Of a stretch of DNA of 64,000 bases, positions 38,508 to 45,745 are shown piece by piece. Below the pieces are notes generated by a model. It was not told the DNA's origin. It searched no databases and saw nothing but the letters and a program-made list of their open reading frames with translations. This DNA comes from Cobetia marina (GTDB taxonomy: Bacteria; Pseudomonadota; Gammaproteobacteria; Pseudomonadales; Halomonadaceae). Each line of letters opens with the position of its first letter. The stretch's first letter is position 1. The translations under genes and the position numbers were made by a program. The DNA lies in NCBI RefSeq assembly GCF_001720485.1, contig NZ_CP017114.1, positions 1,364,001 to 1,428,000 of the forward strand. Reading direction: 5' to 3'.

Positions 38508-39308
38508 ATGTTATTTTTAGCTGCTTTGAACAAGGCTGTCAGGAAGCCCGCACCTAGTCGGATTCCACTAAGTTTACCATCAGCTTCAAGTAATGATTTT
38601 TATTCAATTGAGCTTTCAAGAGATGACAGTAGGATTCTAGTGGTAGGGAAAGAGGAATTAGGTTTTAATTGTATTATTTTTGGCGATGAAGAACTCGGGA
38701 TTAGGAAGGTTTTGGATGTTGATAAAGGATACTGTTCACAATGCCGGCTAAGGATAGAACACTATTACCGAGGTTATCAATTTACATATACTTCAGCGGC
38801 TAAGTTTATCGTTCTTGACTTTATTAAGTGGCATAAAGTACTGGTTTTCAAAGATGGGCTTGATCAATCCTTATACAACTCACGAACTTTAGTTAGAGAG
38901 GAAAGGTTGGATGTTCTTAAATATCTGGTTGAAAAGAAAATCGAAGATGGAAGAGACTTTAATTCAATAACAATGGCGGTTGATAAGAAAACACGCAAAT
39001 GGTTTTATCATCCTGACAAAGATCGCTATCGAGTACATCTACAATTAATTTTAGATTCATTTGTAGAATCTGGTGACCTAAAAAAGCAAGAACATGGGTA
39101 TCGTGTAACAGGGAAGGCGCTAATCACGTTATCTGAGTATGAGTTGAATGTTCAGAGACATAATGACAGCTTGAAGTCAGCCAAGATGAGTAATAGGATA
39201 TCTAGTGCAATATTTTTTGTCGGTGTTTTAGGGATCGCGTCTCAATTATTTATGTGGTTTGTAAGTAATGAGGATAAGGTTTTGATTTTTATTGAAGGAT
39301 TAAAGTAG
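38508..39308 (+). CDS. Islet protein with C-terminal membrane helix, unknown family
   Basis: A 266-residue protein I do not recognise. Residues about 25-160 look like a soluble alpha/beta domain (FYSIELSRDDSRILVVG, KFIVLDFIKWHKVLVFKDG). Residues about 165-220 look like a winged-helix-type unit (RYRVHLQLILDSFVESGDLKKQEHGYRVTGKAL). One membrane helix lies near the C-terminus (about 236-256, ISSAIFFVGVLGIASQLFMWF). ATG at 38508 has a strong GGAGG at 38498-38502. Codon use is AT-rich, unlike the neighbours, indicating transfer. It faces the islet's other gene tail to tail. Confidence 0.8.
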   Translation: MLFLAALNKAVRKPAPSRIPLSLPSASSNDFYSIELSRDDSRILVVGKEELGFNCIIFGDEELGIRKVLDVDKGYCSQCRLRIEHYYRGYQFTYTSAAKFIVLDFIKWHKVLVFKDGLDQSLYNSRTLVREERLDVLKYLVEKKIEDGRDFNSITMAVDKKTRKWFYHPDKDRYRVHLQLILDSFVESGDLKKQEHGYRVTGKALITLSEYELNVQRHNDSLKSAKMSNRISSAIFFVGVLGIASQLFMWFVSNEDKVLIFIEGLK

Positions 39309-39414
39309 CCTTTTCTAAGTAAAAAGATCCACTTTTGGGGCAGGTATTCCTATTGTTTATAGCGCTTTCACATGCCGCTCAATCGGTTTGCATTTGCAAT
39401 TGTATAATTTAAAA

Positions 39415-39549
39415 TTAGCGGTCATGATCAAAACCTAACACTGTAATAGCCTCCAGCAAGGAGTAGTTATCTGTCATTTTTTCACTAGAAGTCTTAATAG
39501 GCGTCATTTGATTTGCTGGTAATGGAGTCGCAATATTATTAATAACCAT
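39415..39549 (-). CDS. Small reading frame overlapping the islet membrane gene
   Basis: A 44-codon frame starts with ATG at 39549, inside the last codons of the 39539-40189 gene (11-bp overlap, shifted frame), and stops at 39415. The product is polar (MVINNIATPLPANQMTP at the start, ending in VLGFDHDR) with no membrane segment. The overlap suggests coupled translation or a frameshifted extension of the larger gene. No family is recognised. Confidence 0.4.
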   Translation of the reverse strand: MVINNIATPLPANQMTPIKTSSEKMTDNYSLLEAITVLGFDHDR

Positions 39550-40189
39550 CTATCTTCTTAAGAATTTCATTTCTCGCAACGATGGATACTACCGGTATGT
39601 TGAGATATTGCTCTCGTAACACTATTTGATCAAAAAATTGCATGTCTCTAAGTGAAAGACCCAAAAGTACTGATAAGGGCATAGCACCTGCAAACATTAA
39701 GCTTTTAATAGTCTCGCCGGCTAATTTTGTTACAGCTCCATCATGTACTATACTGAACCCATCTCCCACCGTTGACACTACTATAGCATAAGATACATAA
39801 TATATGATTATTATAATTAGCCACATGCCTGTGCGGAAACGAGATTGATTGCGCCTACTTAGTTTGCTTATGAGGTTATCGATTTCGGTTATTTTTTTGG
39901 TATATTTAAAGCACTGAGTAGCAAACTTGTAGTCGTCAAATCGTGCTGTTAATAGATGTATTGTCCTTATGCTCACCTCTAGGTTGTATATTCTTTTAAA
40001 TTCACGTCTTAGGTTAATTTCTTGATGAGGTTGAATGTTGTCTATATTTGTTATCTCATTCGTATGTGTGAATAGGCGGTATAAGCTATCTCGGGTATAT
40101 TGCTTATTTTGAATCTTGCTATATTTAAAGGTTACGTACAGAGTTACTAGGGAGACAAGAATGCTAGCCGCAAAATATAAGAAATCCAT
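39539..40189 (-). CDS. Islet membrane protein, unknown family
   Basis: A 216-residue protein I do not recognise. One helix lies at the N-terminus (FLYFAASILVSLVTLYVTF, about 3-21), then a roughly 95-residue charged helical region (KIQNKQYTRDSLYRLF through RRNQSRFR), then a strong helix (WLIIIIIYYVSYAIVVS, about 122-139) and another hydrophobic stretch (about 163-185, LMFAGAMPLSVLLGLSL). ATG at 40189 follows AGAGGAATGAA. AT-rich codons match the islet. The convergent arrangement with the 38508 gene argues against one operon, so any joint function is inference. Confidence 0.8.
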   Translation of the reverse strand: MDFLYFAASILVSLVTLYVTFKYSKIQNKQYTRDSLYRLFTHTNEITNIDNIQPHQEINLRREFKRIYNLEVSIRTIHLLTARFDDYKFATQCFKYTKKITEIDNLISKLSRRNQSRFRTGMWLIIIIIYYVSYAIVVSTVGDGFSIVHDGAVTKLAGETIKSLMFAGAMPLSVLLGLSLRDMQFFDQIVLREQYLNIPVVSIVARNEILKKIDGY

Positions 40190-40221
40190 TTCATTCCTCT
40201 TTTATAATATTTTTATGAGAA

Positions 40222-40344
40222 TTATATAGCATCCGAATACAAGTAGAGAAGCGGCATTTCGGCCAATGCCTGCTCCACCTCGTCACTGATGAGGTGAAAA
40301 CCGCGCTTGCGGGCGGAGAGGGTGAGAGTGTCGCGTTGCCACAT
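40222..40344 (-). pseudogene. yjbQ: Displaced 5' stub of yjbQ
   Basis: The first 31 codons match YjbQ, then the frame enters islet sequence and stops after 40 codons at 40222. It retains what looks like the native upstream region: AGGG about 7 nt before ATG and TTGTCA further up. It is the remnant left when the islet entered, and might still be translated as a short truncated product. Confidence 0.85.
40251..40344. repeat. Right copy of the 94-bp direct repeat flanking the islet
   Basis: Partner of 38226-38319 (91/94 identical). Beyond the ATG end the sequence continues into native intergenic DNA and the lysR terminator. Confidence 0.95.
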
Positions 40345-40398
40345 GAGAAGCCCTGCCTGTCATTGATTCAGTCCATGCTAAACATGACAAGCCAGAAC

Positions 40399-40433
40399 GC
40401 AAAAGGCCAGCCCCGGAGGGCTGGCCTTTTTGC
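40399..40433 (-). terminator. Terminator downstream of lysR
   Basis: A stem of about 15 bp, GCAAAAGGCCAGCCC pairing with GGGCTGGCCTTTTTGC, has a CGGA loop. A and T tracts on both sides allow either direction; it ends the lysR transcript before yjbQ control DNA. Confidence 0.87.
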
Positions 40434-40492
40434 TGCGTGCTGCGCTGGTTCATCTCAAGCGAGAGGAGGGCGACAGCATGGCACCGCTGCCA

Positions 40493-41401
40493 TCACCCGG
40501 CAGTGGTGGCGGCTTCGCTGACGGTGCGACGGGCGGCCTTGGCGGTGACGCGCTCCGGTTCTGTCTTGCCGATCTCGCGGGCGAGCCAGTCGGCGAGCAT
40601 GCGCACGCGGGTCGGGATCGGGCCGCGCGGCAGCAGCATGCCGATCTCGACCGGCGGGATCTCGTCGCATTCCAGACGCTTGAAGGACTGGCCGTTGCGC
40701 TCGCTGAGCGAGTTGACCCAGTCGATGGGCAGCACGGCGCGAATCAGGCCATCGGCGACGTAGTCGGTAAGGACTTCGAGGTCATCGGACTGGATGTGAT
40801 TCGGGCGCGGGTCTTCCGGGTGACGCGAGAGAGAGGTGCCGGAGACCAGCGGTTCCAGCTCTCCCCACGGCAGCTCTTCGGGATGCTCGACATGCGAGGC
40901 CGCGTAGGCGGCTTGCTGCCACTGGGTCAGCGGGCGGAAGACGTGAGTGCTGCCGGCGAGGTGCGGGAAGCCGATGACCAGATGCGGCTGGTTCTCGAGA
41001 ATCTCGCGACCGTTGTGCCACAGCTTCAGCTTGATATCGACTCCGTCATGCTCTGACAGGAAGCTGGTGAGAGCGTGGCCCAGGAAGTGACGACCCAGCG
41101 CTGGGGTGGCGTGGATACGAATGGTGCCGGTGAGGTCCGACTGACGATCCTCGATGGCGCGGTGCGCTTCATCATCGAGGTTGGCCATCGATCGTGCGTA
41201 GCGGTAGAGAGTCTCACCCGCTTCCGACAGGCGGATACCGCGATGGCCGCGTTCCACCAGGCGAGTGCCGAAGCGGCCCTCGAGGGCGTCGAGGCGACGG
41301 CTGACGGTGGATTTGGGCAGGCGCAGGCGTTCGGCAGCACGGGACAGGCTGCCGAGATCCGCGACCATCAGAAAGGTGTTATAGGCGTCGATATCGCTCA
41401 T
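40493..41401 (-). CDS. LysR-family transcriptional regulator
   Basis: A 302-residue LysR regulator: winged helix-turn-helix at about 3-62 (YNTFLMVADLGSLSRAAERLRLPKSTVSRRLDALEGRFGTRLVER) and an effector domain of periplasmic-binding type from about 90. The AERLRLPKSTVSRRL pattern is of the subgroup often annotated as single-domain aromatic/quinone regulators; no ligand can be assigned. ATG at 41401 gives the standard N-terminus (MSDIDAYNTF). It is divergent from the TonB receptor, 850 bp away, so the target is uncertain. Confidence 0.92.
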   Translation of the reverse strand: MSDIDAYNTFLMVADLGSLSRAAERLRLPKSTVSRRLDALEGRFGTRLVERGHRGIRLSEAGETLYRYARSMANLDDEAHRAIEDRQSDLTGTIRIHATPALGRHFLGHALTSFLSEHDGVDIKLKLWHNGREILENQPHLVIGFPHLAGSTHVFRPLTQWQQAAYAASHVEHPEELPWGELEPLVSGTSLSRHPEDPRPNHIQSDDLEVLTDYVADGLIRAVLPIDWVNSLSERNGQSFKRLECDEIPPVEIGMLLPRGPIPTRVRMLADWLAREIGKTEPERVTAKAARRTVSEAATTAG

Positions 41402-41660
41402 CGAATAGGTCCGGTTGTTCAGGGGGTCGGGGTGTGTCGTCAGGGAAACACCCACCTTGTACGGGCCATGTCGGGCCCGTCGCAGCGCAGGGGCTGCACA
41501 ACGGATTGCCTGTCGATGACCGTGCCCCTCGTACCGCGGGGGGATGCCCCGGGCAAAGACGCGCTCATCGATCAACAACCGCTCCTGTCAGTCGTGCACC
41601 GCAGCGCACGTCGACAGGTCTTGCACTTGATTCTTGCCTTCAGCTCTTGCGGCCGGCTCG

Positions 41661-41738
41661 TGAAGCCCGGTCTTGGGGCTCAGTCTTGAAGCCTGGTCTT
41701 GAAGCCCGGTCTTGAAAACCGGTCTCGAAACCCGGTTT
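41661..41738. repeat. 13-bp tandem repeat, six units
   Basis: Six adjacent 13-bp units based on TGAAGCCCGGTCT start at 41661, 41674, 41687, 41700, 41713 and 41726; unit 2 is the most diverged and unit 6 ends in a CGAAACC-CGGTTTCG dyad. Noncoding. Confidence 0.88.
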
Positions 41739-42215
41739 CGCGCACAGTGCCGCGCCAGAAACGCGAGAACGGTTTTCAGGCGCTGGATGCCGGCGACTCT
41801 GAGCAGGCTAACAATATCACCATCCCGTCATTGTTGCATCCAAAGTCGCACGCATTGCGCAATTCCGATCTCCGTGAAACGTGACACCTCGGCAGAATGC
41901 GCAACGGCGGGGGACTGGCGTCATTGGCGGCATGACGGCTCAGACGTCAGTGACCGGAGATGGTTCCGTATCTGATGACAGACAGGTGAGAAAAAGTGTC
42001 TTTTTCGTGAGGCAAGGCGCAGGGCAGGTCCTTGCGCGGCTGGGGAGGGCCTTCTGGCGCGAGAAATCGGGAATCGGCGAGGGGGCAGGTGGGTGCGAGG
42101 CGAGTGGGCGTGCCCGTGAGGAGGGCACCCGATTGCAGGTTTCGAGAAGAGGCGTTGCAGAAACGGTAGATGACGGAAATGTGCAAGAAAGTGCATTATC
42201 TCGCCTGCAAAGAAG

Positions 42216-42235
42216 AATCATTATTATTATTAATC
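42216..42235 (+). promoter_or_regulatory. Fur-box candidate upstream of the TonB receptor
   Basis: AATCATTATTATTATTAATC consists of overlapping ATTATT/AATAAT hexamers, as in the NATWAT array of Fur boxes, and lies 17 bp before the receptor start. A further GCATTATC lies 25 bp upstream. Identified by pattern only. Confidence 0.6.
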
Positions 42236-42252
42236 TTGGGAACGCTCCGCTC

Positions 42253-44274
42253 ATGACAGTCTGCCTCTCTTCGCGCCACACCGTCAGCGCTTCACGCGCG
42301 ACGGCCTTCACTCCTCGTCCGCTGGTCGCGGCCATCGCCTTGCTGTGTGCCGGGACGGTCAATGCCGAGCCGCTGCAGATGCAGACACTGCAGGTCGAGG
42401 AGGATCGTCTCGAGGCCACGGCGGTGGTGGACAGCGAAGAGCTTGCCCTGCATCAGGCGCGTGATCTCAAGGACATCTTCCGCGATACGCCTTCCGTCAC
42501 CGTTGGCGGCACCACGGCCTCCTCCGAGAAGCTCTACGTGCGCGGGCTGGAAGATACCAACCTCAACATCAGCATCGATGGCGCCAGCCAGAACGGCTAC
42601 CTGTTCCACCACAGCTCCAACTTCAACATCGAGCCGGAGCTGCTCAAGCGCGCCGAGGTCCAGGCCGGGCCGGGGGCGGCGGACAACGGGCCGAACGCGC
42701 TGGGTGGCAGCATCAAGTTCGTGACCAAGGATGCCCAGGACCTGCTCAAGCCGGGTCAGAGCTTCGGTGGCATGGTGAAGGGCAGCACGGAATCCGCGGC
42801 AGATGCCGTCAAGGGCACGCTGTCGGTGTATGGGGAGGTGGCGCCCAACGCGGGGCTGCTGTTCACCACCAGCGCACGCAACAGCGATGACTACCGCACC
42901 GGCGGCGGTGATGAGGAAGAGGGCACCGGCGGTCATCAGCGCAGCTATTTCGGCAAGTTCAGCCTGCTGGATCAGGGCGCGCACAGCCTGCGACTCAGCG
43001 CGGAGCACAATGAGGACACCGGCATCTACTGCGTGCGTCCCAACATGGAGTGTCAGCCGTTCAACAACGCCAAGGTCGATACCGAGCTGAGCCGTGACAC
43101 CTATACCGCCAACTACGATTTCGCACCGGGCTCGCGGCTGGTGGATGTGCACGCCAATGTCTTCCACTCCAGTACGGAAGTGGACCGCACGTCCCTCGCT
43201 ACCGGCGCCAGCTCGAATGCCAAGGTCGAGAGTGTCGGGGGGGATCTCAACAACACCTTCCGCTTCGGCCCCGAGGCGATGAACAACCGTCTGACCCTGG
43301 GCAGTGATTACGTCGAGGATGAATCCAGCACCGCTGGCTTCGACGAGACGGCGCGCAACATCGCGCTCTACGCCCAGCACCGCATGACGCTCGGCGCGGT
43401 GGATCTGTCCTTCGGTGCCCGGGTCGATGACTACCGGACCGAATACGCAAATGGCGAGACGCTGGATGACACCGATGTCAGCCCCAACGCGAGCCTCAAC
43501 TGGCGTGTCGGCGGGGGTGTCGAGCTGTTCACCGGCTATGCCACGGCCGTGCGTGGCAACAAGGGCCGCGAAGCCCTGTTGATCGACGGGGGCGTCGGCC
43601 CGGGCGAGACGCTGGTGGTCGAGCCGGGTCTCGAGGCCGAGACCTCGCGCAGCACCGAGGTCGGTGCCCGCTGGAAAGGCGAGGGCATCCTCACCCAGCG
43701 TGACCGTGCCGGACTGGAAGTCACCTACTTCGATACCCACTTCGACAACTACATCACCGAAGGGTCGGCGGGTGACGTGACCACCATCACCAACATGGAA
43801 GGTATCGTCACCAGCAAGGGTGTCGAGGCGCGAGCCACCTACGGACTGGGCGGCTGGGACATGACGCTGGGCTACCTGACCATGGACCTGGAAGACAACC
43901 AGGGCGAGACCGTGGTGGATGACATGGGGCTGGGCAACCAGACCGGAGACCGCTGGAGCCTGGACAACCGTTACACCTTCGCCGACCCGCAGCTGACTCT
44001 CGGCTGGACCGTGACCGCCTACGAGCGCCTTACCGACCTGCCGGATGACCAGAGCGAGCGTGCCGGTTACGCCACGCATGACCTCTACGCCAGCTGGGTG
44101 CCGGGTGACATGCCGGACCTGACTCTGACGGCCGGTATCTACAACCTGTTCGACAAGGAATACTCCGACCAGAACACCTTCTATCTGGAAACCAACAGCC
44201 CACGTGGCATCACGCCGGGCGCCATCACCAGTCCGGGGCGTGACGTGCGTCTGTCGGCGGCGTATCGCTTCTGA
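42253..44274 (+). CDS. TonB-dependent outer-membrane receptor
   Basis: A 673-residue receptor that takes up a metal complex with TonB-ExbBD energy. The signal peptide ends in CAGTVNA (about 38), followed by a TonB-box-like MQTLQVEE. The plug is at about 55-165 (DLKDIFRDTPSVTVGG, KLYVRGLEDTNLNISIDG, GPNALGGSIKFVTK) and a 22-strand barrel follows to the terminal Phe (LSAAYRF). The Fur-like site upstream suggests iron limitation control and therefore a siderophore or haem ligand; the actual ligand cannot be read. ATG at 42253 fits the signal peptide; the open frame upstream is not coding. Confidence 0.9.
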   Translation: MTVCLSSRHTVSASRATAFTPRPLVAAIALLCAGTVNAEPLQMQTLQVEEDRLEATAVVDSEELALHQARDLKDIFRDTPSVTVGGTTASSEKLYVRGLEDTNLNISIDGASQNGYLFHHSSNFNIEPELLKRAEVQAGPGAADNGPNALGGSIKFVTKDAQDLLKPGQSFGGMVKGSTESAADAVKGTLSVYGEVAPNAGLLFTTSARNSDDYRTGGGDEEEGTGGHQRSYFGKFSLLDQGAHSLRLSAEHNEDTGIYCVRPNMECQPFNNAKVDTELSRDTYTANYDFAPGSRLVDVHANVFHSSTEVDRTSLATGASSNAKVESVGGDLNNTFRFGPEAMNNRLTLGSDYVEDESSTAGFDETARNIALYAQHRMTLGAVDLSFGARVDDYRTEYANGETLDDTDVSPNASLNWRVGGGVELFTGYATAVRGNKGREALLIDGGVGPGETLVVEPGLEAETSRSTEVGARWKGEGILTQRDRAGLEVTYFDTHFDNYITEGSAGDVTTITNMEGIVTSKGVEARATYGLGGWDMTLGYLTMDLEDNQGETVVDDMGLGNQTGDRWSLDNRYTFADPQLTLGWTVTAYERLTDLPDDQSERAGYATHDLYASWVPGDMPDLTLTAGIYNLFDKEYSDQNTFYLETNSPRGITPGAITSPGRDVRLSAAYRF

Positions 44275-44430
44275 TCAAAAGGTGCTGTCAGCCAGCGTGT
44301 CTCTGACGGAAGGGCATCGCCAGCGGTCGTGATCCAGGCTCGCACCCCGGGAGGCTTCACTGACGCGTAGCCCCGCTCCGGAGAACGAGGTAGCGACACG
44401 GCGGCAACGGCAGCACCGATGCAAGGGCAT

Positions 44431-44486
44431 CAGCGCAGGAACGTCAGTGCAGGAACGTAAGCGCAAGAACGTCAGCGCAAGAAAAA
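44431..44486. repeat. 14-bp tandem repeat, four units
   Basis: Four adjacent units based on CAGCGCAAGAACGT start at 44431, 44445, 44459 and 44473; the last degenerates into an A tract next to the terminator stem. Noncoding. Confidence 0.85.
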
Positions 44487-44490
44487 AGCG

Positions 44491-44516
44491 GCGCCATCGT
44501 GATTTCACGGTGGCGC
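44491..44516. terminator. Terminator candidate after the TonB receptor
   Basis: An 11-bp stem GCGCCATCGTG/CACGGTGGCGC (one G-U pair) with an ATTT loop, preceded by A6 and followed by TGTCTTGTCTTT. Confidence 0.65.
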
Positions 44517-44688
44517 TGTCTTGTCTTTGGAGTACGCGTGCTCCATGGCGCGGGCCCCGGCCGGCCTGCGTCCCGCGGGCAGGCTGTGCTACCATCGCGA
44601 CCAAATGTCGGAGAGCCGCTGCACGACTCTTCGCACCGCACTCACGTTCCCGCCCGTGGCGGGTGATCGTACGAATAAGGAAGGATGC

Positions 44689-45150
44689 ATGGCGCTTCTG
44701 AAGATTTTTGTCGGCACGATGTATGGCGGCTCACTGGATGTGGCCGAGCAGGTGCAACCGCTGTTCGAGCAGGCAGGCTATACGGTGGAAGTGCTTGACC
44801 AGCCGACACTGGAAGACTTGACGGAGACACGCCCGGATCTGGCGCTGTTCGTCACCTCCACCACCGGCAGTGGCGATGTGCCGGGCAACCTGAGCGGCTT
44901 CCTCAATGCGCTCTCGGCCCAGTCACCGGCGCTGGACTGGCTGCGTTATGGTCTGATCGCTCTCGGCGACAGCTCCTACGGCGAGACCTACTGCGGTGCC
45001 GGGCGTCAGCTGGACGAGCGCCTGGCGGATCTGGGCGCCACGCGCCACGGCGAGCGCCTCGAGATCGATGCCATGGAGACCTTCATGGCGGATGACGCGG
45101 CCCTGCCGTGGGTCGAGAGCTGGATTCCGACGCTGCCGGCGACCGCCTGA
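44689..45150 (+). CDS. Flavodoxin-like protein (MioC/YqcA type)
   Basis: A 153-residue single-domain flavodoxin that should bind FMN. The phosphate loop is VGTMYGGSLDVAEQ (about 7-20), the second FMN loop STTGSGDVPGNLSGF (about 58-72) and GDSSYGETYCGAGRQLDERL (about 97-115) follows. E. coli MioC/YqcA are similar in size and donate electrons in biotin synthase and related reactions; the partner here is unknown. ATG at 44689 follows AAGGAAGGA. Confidence 0.88.
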   Translation: MALLKIFVGTMYGGSLDVAEQVQPLFEQAGYTVEVLDQPTLEDLTETRPDLALFVTSTTGSGDVPGNLSGFLNALSAQSPALDWLRYGLIALGDSSYGETYCGAGRQLDERLADLGATRHGERLEIDAMETFMADDAALPWVESWIPTLPATA

Positions 45151-45237
45151 TCCCGTCACGCCGGGCGTGCCCGGCGTCCGACTTCTTCATCGTGTTCGAT
45201 TTCCACGTTGCCCGACCTTTCCTCGAGACTGCTGCAC

Positions 45238-45651
45238 ATGCCGAAACTCAATCCTGATCATCCGCGCGCCCGCAACCTGACACCGCAACGTGTCTCCGTG
45301 CTGGCGGGCCTCGCCATCGTGATGGTCGCCAACATTCCGCGTTTTCTGCTCAGCGGTGATACCACGCGCCTGATGCTGATCAGTGGCTTTGCCGTGGCCG
45401 TCGCGGCGCTGGGGGTCTACATCTATCGCCAGCTTTCCGATGTCGCCCAGGGCGAAGTGCCGAGGCTGATGCGTCGCGTGTTCGTGTGGCTGGTGGTGGG
45501 CCTGGCGGCGATGGCAGCCTTCAACTTCGCCGCGCCGATGCTTGACCGCCCCAGGGAAGGGGCGCTGGAAGTGCTGGTCGATGGCCTGACACTGGGGCTG
45601 GTGGCGCATGTCATCAGTCTGTGGATGCATCGGGGCCGCAAGAGCGACTGA
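45238..45651 (+). CDS. Small four-helix membrane protein
   Basis: A 137-residue protein not assigned to a family. Four membrane helices are visible: VSVLAGLAIVMVANIPRFLL, MLISGFAVAVAALGVYIY, VFVWLVVGLAAMAAFNFAA and LVDGLTLGLVAHVISLWM, with basic ends (N-terminal NPDHPRARN, C-terminal HRGRKSD). ATG at 45238 is preferred; an in-frame TTG lies 30 bp upstream. It lies 87 bp after the flavodoxin gene and may share its transcript. A strong terminator follows. Confidence 0.75.
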   Translation: MPKLNPDHPRARNLTPQRVSVLAGLAIVMVANIPRFLLSGDTTRLMLISGFAVAVAALGVYIYRQLSDVAQGEVPRLMRRVFVWLVVGLAAMAAFNFAAPMLDRPREGALEVLVDGLTLGLVAHVISLWMHRGRKSD

Positions 45652-45668
45652 GCCCTGTCTGCCGCAAA

Positions 45669-45708
45669 CGACGACGCCCCCGGCCAGTGATGGTCGGGGG
45701 CGTCGTCG
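45669..45708. terminator. Bidirectional terminator
   Basis: A 14-bp stem CGACGACGCCCCCG/CGGGGGCGTCGTCG plus a 4-bp inner stem with a GTGA loop lies between convergent genes. Confidence 0.75.
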
Positions 45709-45745
45709 CATCAGGCCCGGGGCTGATGGCCCGGGCGTCACGGCC

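Larger units (their letters stand above)
38320..40250. mobile_element. AT-rich islet inserted at the yjbQ start codon
   Basis: About 1.93 kb of visibly AT-rich DNA in a GC-rich chromosome, bounded by 94-bp direct repeats made of the yjbQ 5' end. The islet joins the chromosome exactly at the yjbQ ATG. It carries two convergent genes without recognised families (38508-39308 and 39539-40189) and two small reading frames. No integrase, transposase or terminal inverted repeat was seen. The arrangement resembles integration into a gene's 5' end with restoration of the target by element-borne sequence; a non-autonomous or decayed element is inferred. Confidence 0.7.
41402..42252. other. Long divergent region upstream of the TonB receptor
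   Basis: These 851 bp hold no supported gene. They contain six 13-bp tandem repeats (41661-41738), an ATTGCGCAAT palindrome (41854-41863) of the T-N-A type bound by LysR proteins, and an AT-rich Fur-like site (42216-42235) next to the receptor start. Confidence 0.55.
44275..44688. other. Gap with tandem repeat and terminator
   Basis: These 414 bp after the receptor hold a 14-bp tandem repeat (44431-44486) immediately followed by a hairpin terminator candidate (44491-44516). No supported gene. Confidence 0.5.

Noticed and set aside
42292..44079. A 595-codon open frame antisense to the TonB receptor
   Set aside because: A shadow of the receptor frame with no signal, motif or ribosome-binding site.
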